Origin: Promicromonospora sp049532985
Lineage (GTDB): Bacteria; Actinomycetota; Actinomycetes; Actinomycetales; Cellulomonadaceae
NCBI RefSeq assembly: GCF_049532985.1
Contig: NZ_CP186693.1
Span: 4,340,001-4,404,000, forward strand
DNA: 64,000 nucleotides
Direction of reading: 5' to 3'
Shown: piece by piece, positions 56,424 to 64,000 of the stretch
Layout of the letters: the number at the start of each line of letters is the position of its first letter
Position numbering within the stretch: the first letter of the stretch is position 1
The notes under the pieces: generated by a model
What the model saw: only the letters and a program-made list of their open reading frames with translations
The model's database searches: none
What the model was told of the DNA's origin: nothing
Made by a program: the position numbers and the translations under genes

Positions 56424-58322
56424 TCAGGGCAGGGTTGCCGTGGTCAGCACGCCGTCCGGCCAGGTCACGACGGCCTGGCCGGGGGTGAGCTCGAGCCGGG
56501 GCGCCGGGTCCTGCGGTCCGGCGGCACCCCGCCCGAGGCGGACGCCGACGCCGGTCCAGCCCTCCGGCACCGGCGCGTACCGGAGCCAGGGGGTGGTGGT
56601 CGGCCCGGCGAGCGGCGTGGCGTCGTCGTGCGTGGTCGACCCGCTCACCGGGGCGACGTCGCCGAGCAGCGGCACCAGGGTCGAGTCCAGGTCGGGGCCG
56701 GCGGCCCAGCCGCCGATGCGGAGCGCCGTCGCCCGGGCGTCGGCCCCGTGCACGACCCGCACCAGCCGGACCTCCCAGGCACCGCGCACGATCGACACGG
56801 TGGTGATCTCCCCGGCCGCCGTCGCGGTGCCGGGCCGGCCGGACCCGTGGTCGGGTGCAGTGGTGTCCGCGCGCAGCCAGTGCGCGCCGGCCACGGACCC
56901 CAGCGCGACGGCCACGGCGGGGCGACCGGGAGCGTCCGGCGGACCACACTCCACGGGCACGGTCTCGAAGCCCGCCCGGTGGGTGACCCGGTCGGCTGCG
57001 TCGAGCAGCACCACCGACTGGTCCAGCGGCGAGAGCCACGCCTCGGGGTCCAGGAGCGGGGAGGTCACGGTCGAGTAGCCGAGCCGCGCGTACAGCGGCG
57101 AGTCCCCGCCGTCCGTGCCGGGCAGCGCGTGATCGGTGCCGTGGTTGATCACGCGTACGATCCCGTCGTCCTGCGTGGCGCTGACGGCCCAGCCGGGTGC
57201 GGCCGCGACGGTGAGCACGTCGCCGACGTCGACCGGGAGCGGCTCGGGCGCCGCCGTCCACACCTCGTGCGTGGCGGGCAGGGCGAGCCCGAGCAGGCCC
57301 TTGCTCGCCCAGTACGGCGACCCGGTGCCGCTGTACCGCTGTGCGAGGGGCCGCCAGGGCTGGTGCCAGCCGAGCGTGAGCAGCCCGTCCGGACCGGGCA
57401 CGTCGTGGTCGGCGAAGTGCCGCACGATGCGGGTGGCCGCCTCCCGGAGCTGACCCGGCCGGCCCACGCCCGCCACGGCACCGGCCCAGAACGGGGCGGC
57501 CGCCGCGAAGCGGTAGGTGAGGCTGCGGCCCTGCAGCAGGGGCGCTCCGTCGGCGCCGACCAGCGCGAGCGCGTCGTCCAGGTAGCGCGCCAGGTGCTCC
57601 CGGTCCGACGCCGAGCGCACGGCCAGGTCGTCGCCGGCCGCCGCGGCGACGTCGGCCGCGCCGGACATGCGCGCCCACAGCGCGGGGTACAGGTGCAGGG
57701 CCCAGCCCGCGTAGTGGTCGAAGCTGCGCTCCGGGCCGTCCGCGAACCAGCCGCCCGGGCGGCGGAACCGGTCGTGGGCGGCGAGGTCCCGGGCGACGTC
57801 GTCCGCGGAGAACGGGCCGCCGACCGACCGCAGGAACGTCTCCACGACGATCCGGAACCAGACCCAGTTGTTGTCTGGGTAGTCGTCGTCGCCCACCACG
57901 GACGCGAGGTAGCCGACCACGTGCTCCTGGGCCGACGGCGCCAGCCGGTCCCAGATCCACGGCCGCGTCAGGTCGAGGATCAGCGCCAGCGAGGCTGCCT
58001 CGACCTTGGCCTGGCCGTGCTCGTCCGGCCGGGTCCAGCGTTCGGGGTGCGCGGGGTCGGTACCGGCGGCCAGGCCCGCGGCGTACCGCTCGGCGAGGCC
58101 CGTGGGGTCCGCGCCGTCCTCGCCCGCGAGCCGGAAGCCCGCCAGGAGGAACGTGCGTGCGAAGCCCTCCAGCCCGTCCACGGCCGTGCCGTACCCGCCG
58201 GGTGTGCCCGGCAGCGTGACGAGCGACCCGCTCGGCGACGCGTAGGGCTCGACGGCCGCCAGCAGCCGGTCGGCGTAGGCGGCGAGCCAGGCGCGCTCCT
58301 CGGCGCCGGTGCGGGCGGTCAT
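56424..58322 (-). CDS. DUF2264 family protein
   Basis: 632 aa. The N-terminal 370 residues are an all-helical (alpha/alpha)6-type barrel with the DUF2264 marks DLTRPWIWDRL, DDYPDNNWVWFRIVVETFL, SFDHYAGWALHLYPALWARM and LQGRSLTYRFAAAAPFWAG; the C-terminal part is beta-rich. The family is found in polysaccharide-degradation loci and is thought to act on unsaturated or terminal sugars, but no activity is established. No signal peptide, so cytosolic. ATGA overlap with the dehydrogenase gene upstream. It ends 65 nt before the binding-protein gene, on the same strand. Confidence 0.85.
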   Translation of the reverse strand: MTARTGAEERAWLAAYADRLLAAVEPYASPSGSLVTLPGTPGGYGTAVDGLEGFARTFLLAGFRLAGEDGADPTGLAERYAAGLAAGTDPAHPERWTRPDEHGQAKVEAASLALILDLTRPWIWDRLAPSAQEHVVGYLASVVGDDDYPDNNWVWFRIVVETFLRSVGGPFSADDVARDLAAHDRFRRPGGWFADGPERSFDHYAGWALHLYPALWARMSGAADVAAAAGDDLAVRSASDREHLARYLDDALALVGADGAPLLQGRSLTYRFAAAAPFWAGAVAGVGRPGQLREAATRIVRHFADHDVPGPDGLLTLGWHQPWRPLAQRYSGTGSPYWASKGLLGLALPATHEVWTAAPEPLPVDVGDVLTVAAAPGWAVSATQDDGIVRVINHGTDHALPGTDGGDSPLYARLGYSTVTSPLLDPEAWLSPLDQSVVLLDAADRVTHRAGFETVPVECGPPDAPGRPAVAVALGSVAGAHWLRADTTAPDHGSGRPGTATAAGEITTVSIVRGAWEVRLVRVVHGADARATALRIGGWAAGPDLDSTLVPLLGDVAPVSGSTTHDDATPLAGPTTTPWLRYAPVPEGWTGVGVRLGRGAAGPQDPAPRLELTPGQAVVTWPDGVLTTATLP

Positions 58323-59359
58323 GCGACGAACTCCATGTCCTCGCGCGTCACGGCGCTGCGGGAGGCCTCGCCCCGGGCGTACCGCTCCAGCTCGTCGAGC
58401 GCGGCCGCCGTCATCCGCCGGGTCTCGGTGCCCAGCGAGCCCGCGACGTGCGGCGTGATCATGACGTTCGGCAGGTCGTAGAGCACCGACGACGCAGGCA
58501 GCGGCTCCGGGTCGGTGACGTCGAGCATCGCGTAGAGGCGGCCGGTGGAGCACTCGCGCTCCAGCGCCGCGGTGTCGACGACGGCGCCGCGCGCGGTGTT
58601 GATGAGCGTGGCGCCGTCGGGCAGCAGGGCGAGCTCCCGTGCGCCGATCAGCTTGCGCGTCGAGGGCAGCTCGGGGGCGTGCAGCGACACGATGTCGGAG
58701 GCCGCCAGCAGCTCGTCGAGCGGCACCAGGCGGGCGCCGGCTGCGGCCACCGCGGCCGGGTCGGCGTACGGGTCCGCGACGAGGATCTCGCGGGTCTCGG
58801 GTCCGGAGCCCGGCACCGTCAGCCGCGTCACCACCTGCCGGCCCGTCCGGGAGAAGCCGACGATGCCGATCACCCGGTCGCGGTTGGACAGGGCACCGTG
58901 CTCCTCGAGGTAGGACCAGTCGTCCCGGCGCTTGCGGGCGATGTTCGCGAGGAACGGCGCCTTCTTGCCCGCCATGAGGATCGCGGCCACCGTGAACTCC
59001 GCGACGGGCAGCGCGTTCTCCGTCACCGCGTTGGTGACGAGCAGCCCGCGGTCCCACACGGCGTCGGACACCAGCGACCGGACCGAGCCCGCGCAGTGGA
59101 GCACGGCCCGCAGGTTCGGGGCGAGGTCGAGCACGCCGGCCGTGATCCGGGGCGCACCCCACGAGGTGACCAGCACCTCGACGTCGGCCAGGCGAGCCCT
59201 CGCCTCCGGAGTGTCGTAGGCGGTCACGCGCGCCGGCTCGCCGAGCCTCGCGATCGCACGCAGCCGCGAGTCCTCGTCGGGGCCGAACTGCATACGCAGT
59301 GCCCGGTCGTCCATGACGAGCAGGGCCTCAGGTCGCCGCACCACCGCGCTCCTCTCCAT
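58319..59359 (-). CDS. D-isomer-specific 2-hydroxyacid dehydrogenase family protein
   Basis: 346 aa. NAD-binding part with DRVIGIVGFSRTGRQVVTRL, VSLHAPELPSTRKLIGARELALLPDGATLINTARGAVVD in pieces typical of the family, and an ITPHVAGSLGTET catalytic-His segment. It would reduce or oxidise a 2-hydroxy/2-keto acid from the sugar pathway. The start is chosen at ATG 59359; the ribosome site is weak, and ATG 59314 is an alternative. First gene of a probable large operon running down to DUF624, divergent from the heparinase-like gene, with CGATCAT operators between. Confidence 0.88.
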   Translation of the reverse strand: MERSAVVRRPEALLVMDDRALRMQFGPDEDSRLRAIARLGEPARVTAYDTPEARARLADVEVLVTSWGAPRITAGVLDLAPNLRAVLHCAGSVRSLVSDAVWDRGLLVTNAVTENALPVAEFTVAAILMAGKKAPFLANIARKRRDDWSYLEEHGALSNRDRVIGIVGFSRTGRQVVTRLTVPGSGPETREILVADPYADPAAVAAAGARLVPLDELLAASDIVSLHAPELPSTRKLIGARELALLPDGATLINTARGAVVDTAALERECSTGRLYAMLDVTDPEPLPASSVLYDLPNVMITPHVAGSLGTETRRMTAAALDELERYARGEASRSAVTREDMEFVA

Positions 59360-59396
59360 CGAGTCCGCGTTCACCTGACCGTTCAGACGAACACTT

Positions 59397-59500
59397 CCGA
59401 TCATCAATGATCGGGTGCGCCCATTGAAGCCCACCGATCCGGCCGTTGGCAAGCCCCTGGCGCATCACCAAGAGTTCTACTACGATCATTTTCGATCATT
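59397..59500. promoter_or_regulatory. CGATCAT operators between dehydrogenase and heparinase-like genes
   Basis: CCGATCAT-CA-ATGATCGG (59397-59414) is a perfect 8+8 dyad. CGATCATT is repeated directly with 10-bp period at 59483-59490 and 59493-59500. The word occurs near both divergent starts, as expected for one regulator controlling both; ten-bp-spaced direct repeats are common for DeoR-family proteins, and the DeoR-type hybrid at 61663 is the natural candidate. Confidence 0.65.
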
Positions 59501-59512
59501 GGAGACACGCAC

Positions 59513-61666
59513 ATGACAGCAGCGTCGCTGCCTGCGCCCGACGTCACGGCCCGCAGCTTCTGGACCGCGCGCCGCGTGGCGCGCACCCTCGCCCCCGCGC
59601 TCACCGTGGCCGCCGCCGAGCGCGGCACCCCCTGGCCGCAACCCCTGGCCTCGCAGTACGCCCGGTTCTTCCGCGACGGCGACGGCGACCGCACGGTCTA
59701 CGAGGCGCACGTCGCCGCGCGCCAGGCCCGCCTGACCCGCGCCACCCTGGCGGCGCTCGTCGAACCGGCGGCAGACCGGCTCGACGAGGTGGTCGACGGC
59801 GTGCTGCTGCTGTGCGAGCAGTCGACCTGGTGCTGGGCCGCGCACGACGACACGTTCGACCGCTTCGGCCGGGTCACGCCCACGGTCACGGACCACTACC
59901 TGGACCTCGGCGCGGGCGAGGTGGCCGGCCAGCTCGCCTGGGTCGACCACCTGCTCGGGCCTGCGCTCGACGAGCGGGCGCCCGGCGTGCGCTGGCGCAT
60001 CCGGCAGGAGGCGCAGGCCCGGGTGCTGCGGCCCTTCACCGACCGGCGGGACTGGTGGTGGCTCGGCGTCGACCACCCGATCATGAACTGGAGCCCCTGG
60101 ATCCAGGGCAACGTGCTGGCCGCGAACCTCGCGCTGGAGGAGGACCCGGACCGCCGCCGGGCCACCACCGCGCTCGTGGCGCAGGGCATCGCCGCGTACT
60201 GGGCCACGCTGCCTGCCGACGGCGGGGTGGACGAGGGGTACCACTACTGGTGGCAGGGCGCCGCCCGCGCGCTGGAGGCGCAGGACCTGCTGGCGTTCGC
60301 CGGGGTGGACCCCGAGCCGGCGGCACTGGAGCGCATCCGTGCCACCCTGTCCTTCCCGCACGCGATGCACCTGGGCGGCGACTGGTACGTCAACGTCGCC
60401 GACGGCGCCGCCCGGCCCCTCGCGACCTGGCCCTGGAACGTCGTGCACGCCTGGGCGCTGCGGGTGGGCGAGAAGGAGGCGGAGCAGCACGCGGCGTCGT
60501 ACCGCGGGCGGCCCGGCGGGCTGTTCGACGAGCGCGCCTCGCTGCCTCGCGCCGTCGGCCTGCTGTCGGCGGCCTGGGCGGACGCCCCGGCCACCGCGCC
60601 GCCGCTGGTGGGGCGGGCCACGTTCCCGGCCACGGGTGTCGCGGTCGCGCGGACCACGCCGGGTTCGACCCGCGGGCTCGTGGTGTCGGTCAAGGGCGGG
60701 CACAACGACGAGAACCACAACCACGTCGACGTGGGCTCGGTGATCGTGGCGCTCGACGGCGTCCCCATGGTCGTCGACGCCGGCAAGCCCACCTACCGCG
60801 CGGGGACGTTCGGACCGGGCCGCTACGACCTGTGGGCGGTCCGGGGCGACTGGCACAACGTGCCGCGGGTGCGCGGCGTGGAGCAGCCCCCGGGCCCCGA
60901 GTACGCCGCGACCGCCTTCGAGGTGTCGGACGCCGCGAGCTCCGGGGGCCCGGCCACCGGCGGCCCGGGCTCCAGCACCGCGGGCGACGTCGAACGTGAG
61001 GTCCGTCGCGTTGTCAGCCCCGATGACGCGACGGACCCTACGCTCGACGTCCGGACAGCCGGTGTGCCGGCCGGCCGGGCAGCCGGCTGGCAGGCGCGGG
61101 TCGAGCTGGCCGGGGCCTATCCCGTGGCCGGGCTGGAGCAGTGGTGGCGGGCGGTGACGCTGGACCCGGCCGCCGAGTGCGTGACCGTCGAGGACTCCTG
61201 GCGGTTCGCGGACGACGTGCTCGCGCCACCGGTCGGGCCGACGGCGTGGCACTGGCTGCTCGCGGGCGACGTCCGCCTCACCCCCGGCCGCGCGGTCGTC
61301 CGGTTCACGCCGGACGACCCGCCCCTGGATGCCACGCTCCCGGACGCCACGCCCCCGGACGCCACGGCCCCGGGCTGCACTCCCCCGACCGGCACCAGCG
61401 GCACCACCCGCACCACCGGCGACGCAGCGGGGCACGCAGACGCCGCCGACACCGGCACGCCACCCCGCCGCGCACTCGCGATCACGTGGGATCCTCGGGC
61501 CGTCGACGCCGCGCTCGACGTGCGCACGCTGGACGACCCCGAGCTGTCCGTCGTCTGGGGTGAACACCTGACCCGGTTGCGGCTCACGGCGCGCGCGGAG
61601 GCGCCGTCGGGCACGTTCCGGGTCACCATGAGACCCACCGGGTCCGGACCGCAGGAGGATGCATGA
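59513..61666 (+). CDS. Heparinase II/III-like protein with in-frame palindromic insert
   Basis: 717 aa. Helical toroid part (about 20-330: EQSTWCWAAHDDTF, WWWLGVDHPIMNWSPWIQGN, GGVDEGYHYWWQG) and a beta-sandwich with the Heparinase_II_III signature GGHNDENHNHVDVGSVIVALDG (about 395-418). Such proteins are polysaccharide lyases on uronate-containing glycans. No signal peptide is visible, so it would act on imported oligosaccharides. A 66-bp inverted repeat (60986-61051) is translated at about residues 492-513, and an Ala/Thr/Pro-rich stretch (about 602-655) may be another expansion. ATGA overlap with the regulator gene downstream. Confidence 0.85.
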   Translation: MTAASLPAPDVTARSFWTARRVARTLAPALTVAAAERGTPWPQPLASQYARFFRDGDGDRTVYEAHVAARQARLTRATLAALVEPAADRLDEVVDGVLLLCEQSTWCWAAHDDTFDRFGRVTPTVTDHYLDLGAGEVAGQLAWVDHLLGPALDERAPGVRWRIRQEAQARVLRPFTDRRDWWWLGVDHPIMNWSPWIQGNVLAANLALEEDPDRRRATTALVAQGIAAYWATLPADGGVDEGYHYWWQGAARALEAQDLLAFAGVDPEPAALERIRATLSFPHAMHLGGDWYVNVADGAARPLATWPWNVVHAWALRVGEKEAEQHAASYRGRPGGLFDERASLPRAVGLLSAAWADAPATAPPLVGRATFPATGVAVARTTPGSTRGLVVSVKGGHNDENHNHVDVGSVIVALDGVPMVVDAGKPTYRAGTFGPGRYDLWAVRGDWHNVPRVRGVEQPPGPEYAATAFEVSDAASSGGPATGGPGSSTAGDVEREVRRVVSPDDATDPTLDVRTAGVPAGRAAGWQARVELAGAYPVAGLEQWWRAVTLDPAAECVTVEDSWRFADDVLAPPVGPTAWHWLLAGDVRLTPGRAVVRFTPDDPPLDATLPDATPPDATAPGCTPPTGTSGTTRTTGDAAGHADAADTGTPPRRALAITWDPRAVDAALDVRTLDDPELSVVWGEHLTRLRLTARAEAPSGTFRVTMRPTGSGPQEDA
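60986..61051. repeat. Palindromic element inside the heparinase-like gene
   Basis: 25-nt arms (60986-61010 and 61027-61051) pair at 22 of 25 positions around a 16-nt centre; the three differences are all A/G changes, giving G-T type pairs or mismatches. 66 nt, equal to 22 codons, so the frame is kept. Confidence 0.8.
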
Positions 61667-62853
61667 CGCAGCAGGAAGCGCCGCTGCCGAGCGAGCGTCG
61701 GGAGCGCCTGATCGCGCGCGTGCGGGAGACGGGGTCGGCGCGCGTGAGCGACCTGTCGCGATGGCTCGGCGTGACCCCCGTGACCGTGCGGCGGGACCTG
61801 ACGCTGCTCGTGGCCGAGGGCGCGCTGGAGAAGGTGCACGGCGGCGCCCGGATCCCCGCCCGCGGAACCACGGGCACCAGCACGGGCACCGGCGCCCAGG
61901 CCGGCGCCGGCACCGGCCTGGGCGCGCGCACCGGGGCGGGCACGGGCGTCCCCCTGCCGGAGGGGATGCTCGCGGAGGACGACGGGCGGCCGACCATCGG
62001 CATGGTCGTGCCGTCGCTCGACTACTACTGGCCCGAGGTGATCCGCGGTGCGCGCGCGGCCGCGCACGGCACCGCGCGGCTGATCCTGCGGGGCGGGTCG
62101 TACGACGTCGAGCAGATCCGCCACCAGCTCTCGGCGCTCGTCGGCGACGACGACGCCCCGGGGGTCGACGGCCTGCTCGTGGCGCCGCCCGTGGACGGGC
62201 CCGACGCCACGCGGCTCGGTGACTGGCTCGCCGGCCTGAACCTGCCCGTCGTGCTGATGGAGCGCCGCCTGGCGGCCGGCCCGTACCGCGAGCCGCTGGA
62301 GTCGGTCGCCACGGACCACGCGCTCGGCGCGGGGACGGCGGCGCGCCACATCGCGGAGCGCGGCCACCGGAGGGTGGGCCTGGTGACGTCGCGGACCAGC
62401 CCGCACTCGGCCGCCGTGCGCCGCGGGTTCCTCGCGGTGACGGACGGGCTCGACCTCGACGTCGTGCTGGACGTGGAGACGGTGCCGCTGTCCGACCCCG
62501 GCTGGGCGGAGGATGCCGCGTCCGTGCTGGACCGGTGCGCGGACACGGGCGTGACGGCACTCCTGGTGCACTCCGACCGGGAGGCGATCTCGCTGGTGGA
62601 GCAGGCCCGCGAACGGGGTGTGCGGGTGCCCGCGGACCTCGCCGTGATCGCCTACGACGACGAGGTGGCGGGCCTGGCCGACCCGCCCCTCACCGCCGTG
62701 AGCCCGCCCAAGACGGCGATCGGTGCGGGCGCGGTGGAGCTGCTGACCCGGCGGCTCGCCGACGCCGACCGCCCGGTGCACCGGATCGAGCTGAACCCCC
62801 GGTTGATCGTGCGGGCGTCGAGCGTCGGTCAGCCCGCCGGCTCGGGCTCGTAG
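61663..62853 (+). CDS. DeoR-type HTH / LacI-type sensor hybrid regulator
   Basis: 396 aa. N-terminal DeoR winged helix (about 10-62, RRERLIARVRETGSARVSDLSRWLGVTPVTVRRDLTLL), a Gly/Thr/Ala-rich linker (about 68-100) made of short repeats, then a LacI-like periplasmic-binding sensor (about 108-385) with TIGMVVPSLDYYWPEVIRGA and AVIAYDDEVAGLADPPLTAVSPP. True DeoR proteins carry a sugar-phosphate isomerase-like sensor instead, so this is a domain swap seen in some actinobacteria. Coupled to the heparinase-like gene. Likely binds the CGATCAT sites. Its 3' end overlaps the convergent rhamnulokinase gene by 25 bp. Confidence 0.88.
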   Translation: MTQQEAPLPSERRERLIARVRETGSARVSDLSRWLGVTPVTVRRDLTLLVAEGALEKVHGGARIPARGTTGTSTGTGAQAGAGTGLGARTGAGTGVPLPEGMLAEDDGRPTIGMVVPSLDYYWPEVIRGARAAAHGTARLILRGGSYDVEQIRHQLSALVGDDDAPGVDGLLVAPPVDGPDATRLGDWLAGLNLPVVLMERRLAAGPYREPLESVATDHALGAGTAARHIAERGHRRVGLVTSRTSPHSAAVRRGFLAVTDGLDLDVVLDVETVPLSDPGWAEDAASVLDRCADTGVTALLVHSDREAISLVEQARERGVRVPADLAVIAYDDEVAGLADPPLTAVSPPKTAIGAGAVELLTRRLADADRPVHRIELNPRLIVRASSVGQPAGSGS

Positions 62854-64000
62854 CGGCGCAGGTCCGTGCTCGCGCGCACCACGTCGCGCAGCGCGGTCAG
62901 GTCGGCGGTGCCCGGCAGGGCGCCCACGGCGCGGGCCTGCACCAGCACGTTCCCGAGCGCGGTCGCCTCGACCGGCCCGGCGACCACCGGCAGCCCGGTG
63001 GCCCGGGCGGTGAGGCGGCACAGCAGCTCGTTCCGTGAGCCGCCGCCCACCACGTGCACGGTGTCGACGACCACGCCGGCCAGGGACGACGCGGCGGAGA
63101 CGGCCCGCGCGGTGGAGTCCGCGAGGCTGTCGAGCACCACGCGCACCAGCGCCGCCCGCGTACCGGGCAGCTCGACGCCGCGGCGGGCGACGGCGTCCGA
63201 CACGCGGCGCGGCATGTCGCCCGGGGCGAGGAACTCGCCGCCGTCCACGTCGACCAGGCAGCGGCCGCCGGGTTCGGCGGCCGCCTCCGCCAGCAGGGCG
63301 GGCAGGTCGACGGGCGCGCCGTCGTCCTGGGTCCAGGCACGGACGCACTCGTCGAGCACCCACAGGCCCATGACGTTGTGCAGGTAGCGCACGGTGCCGT
63401 CCAGGCCGAGCTCGTTGGTGAAGTTCGCCGCGCGGCTCGCCGCGGTGAGCACGGGCGCCGGCAGCTCCAGGCCGACCAGCGACCACGTGCCCGACGAGAC
63501 GTACGCGCCCCGCGCCCCGAGCGGCGTCGCCGCCACGGCGGACGCCGTGTCGTGCGAGGCGACCGCGAGCACCGGCACCTCGCCGAGCCCGGTCGCCTCC
63601 CGGACGCCGGGCACCAGGTGCCCGACGACGGTGCCCGGCTCCACGAGCTCCGGCAGCCGGTCCCGGAGTCCGGCGAGCGCCGGGTACTCCGCCGCGAGCC
63701 GGTCCAGGAGCCCCGCCGACCAGGTGCGGGAGGTCGCGTCGAGCAGCCCGGTGGTGGACGCGTTGGTCACCTCCGCGACGTGACGGCCCGTGAGCCAGGA
63801 CGTGATCAGGTCGGGTACCAGCAGCAGGTGCCGCGCTCGGGCCCACTCGTCGCCGTCCTGACCGGCGACGAGCTGGAACTCCGTCGTGAACGGCAGGTGC
63901 TGGAGCCCGTTGACGGCGTAGTGGTCGGCGAAGGGGATCCTCCGGTACACGTCGTCGGGCACGGGACCGGTGCGCGGGTCGCGGTAGCTGAACGGGTCCG
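62829..64000 (-). CDS. rhaB: Rhamnulokinase, 5' end cut by the window edge
   Basis: At least 389 residues of a FGGY-type kinase; the frame is open to position 64000 (…SYRDPRTGPVPDDVYR), so the N-terminal ATP-binding start lies outside. Rhamnulokinase marks: SYRDPRT, AVASHDTASAVAATP, VSSGTWSLVGLELPAPV and DTVHVVGGGSRNELLCRLTA. Phosphorylates L-rhamnulose to L-rhamnulose-1-phosphate. A start at GTG 63962 is possible formally but would remove conserved sequence. Tail-to-tail overlap of 25 bp with the hybrid regulator gene. Suggests that the transported glycan contains rhamnose. Confidence 0.9.
   Translation of the reverse strand, partial: DPFSYRDPRTGPVPDDVYRRIPFADHYAVNGLQHLPFTTEFQLVAGQDGDEWARARHLLLVPDLITSWLTGRHVAEVTNASTTGLLDATSRTWSAGLLDRLAAEYPALAGLRDRLPELVEPGTVVGHLVPGVREATGLGEVPVLAVASHDTASAVAATPLGARGAYVSSGTWSLVGLELPAPVLTAASRAANFTNELGLDGTVRYLHNVMGLWVLDECVRAWTQDDGAPVDLPALLAEAAAEPGGRCLVDVDGGEFLAPGDMPRRVSDAVARRGVELPGTRAALVRVVLDSLADSTARAVSAASSLAGVVVDTVHVVGGGSRNELLCRLTARATGLPVVAGPVEATALGNVLVQARAVGALPGTADLTALRDVVRASTDLRRYEPEPAG

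Overview
The window is strongly GC-rich (I estimate above 70%) with dense, short-spaced genes, GTG starts, ATGA/GTGA overlaps and several apparently leaderless starts. A GTP-type PEP carboxykinase, a RamB-type regulator, an F420-type (Ddn-like) reductase and many LacI-controlled sugar loci point to a high-GC actinobacterium. The set of secreted glycan-active proteins suggests a soil or plant-associated Micrococcales (Promicromonosporaceae/Cellulomonadaceae-like); that placement is inference. I saw no rRNA, tRNA, CRISPR array, transposase or phage gene by eye.

Layout. 0-16 kb is mainly housekeeping and redox: a secreted lectin/PI-PLC-like protein, a RamB-like regulator divergent from pckG, trpS behind a tryptophan-codon leader peptide, trmL, a two-domain VOC protein behind a SoxR-type promoter, a ThuA-like protein, a two-gene oxidoreductase operon divergent from a TetR regulator, a D-amino-acid dehydrogenase, an aldo/keto reductase and a GH19 chitinase. 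16-23.4 kb is a LacI regulator divergent from three secreted proteins that all carry discoidin (F5/8, CBM32-like) modules. 23.5-34.7 kb is a uronate-type locus: altronate dehydratase, a sugar ABC transporter, a LacI protein fused to a DUF6807 (PmoA-like) domain, two Gfo/Idh/MocA oxidoreductases and an AEC carrier. 34.8-46.9 kb holds FabH, SprT, a fused LLM/FAD oxidoreductase with a divergent MarR, a GntR regulator with lutABC (L-lactate oxidation), a DUF2000/AraC pair, a uridine-kinase-like P-loop protein and a GT4 glycosyltransferase. 46.9-52 kb is a LacI gene followed by a Gfo/Idh-DUF993-isomerase operon. 52.5-64 kb is a polysaccharide-type locus: ABC transporter, DUF624, DUF2264, 2-hydroxyacid dehydrogenase, a divergent heparinase II/III-like protein with a DeoR/LacI hybrid regulator, and a rhamnulokinase cut by the right edge.

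How the genes work together. The sugar loci share one plan: a local LacI or DeoR-type regulator, palindromic operators in the divergent promoter region, an ABC importer or secreted enzymes, and oxidoreductases or isomerases that feed central metabolism. lutABC, and pckG with its RamB-like neighbour, would link lactate and acetate-type carbon to gluconeogenesis.

The most unusual non-coding features are (1) a classical-looking attenuator in front of trpS, with a 14-residue leader peptide carrying Trp-Trp; (2) long, nearly perfect inverted repeats beside short tandem-repeat arrays at 14.3, 15.5-15.9, 23.45, 44.6-44.9, 48.0-48.6 and 52.1-52.5 kb, in two of which the array unit is itself an arm of the hairpin; and (3) three inverted repeats lying in frame inside genes (lutC, DUF993 and heparinase-like).
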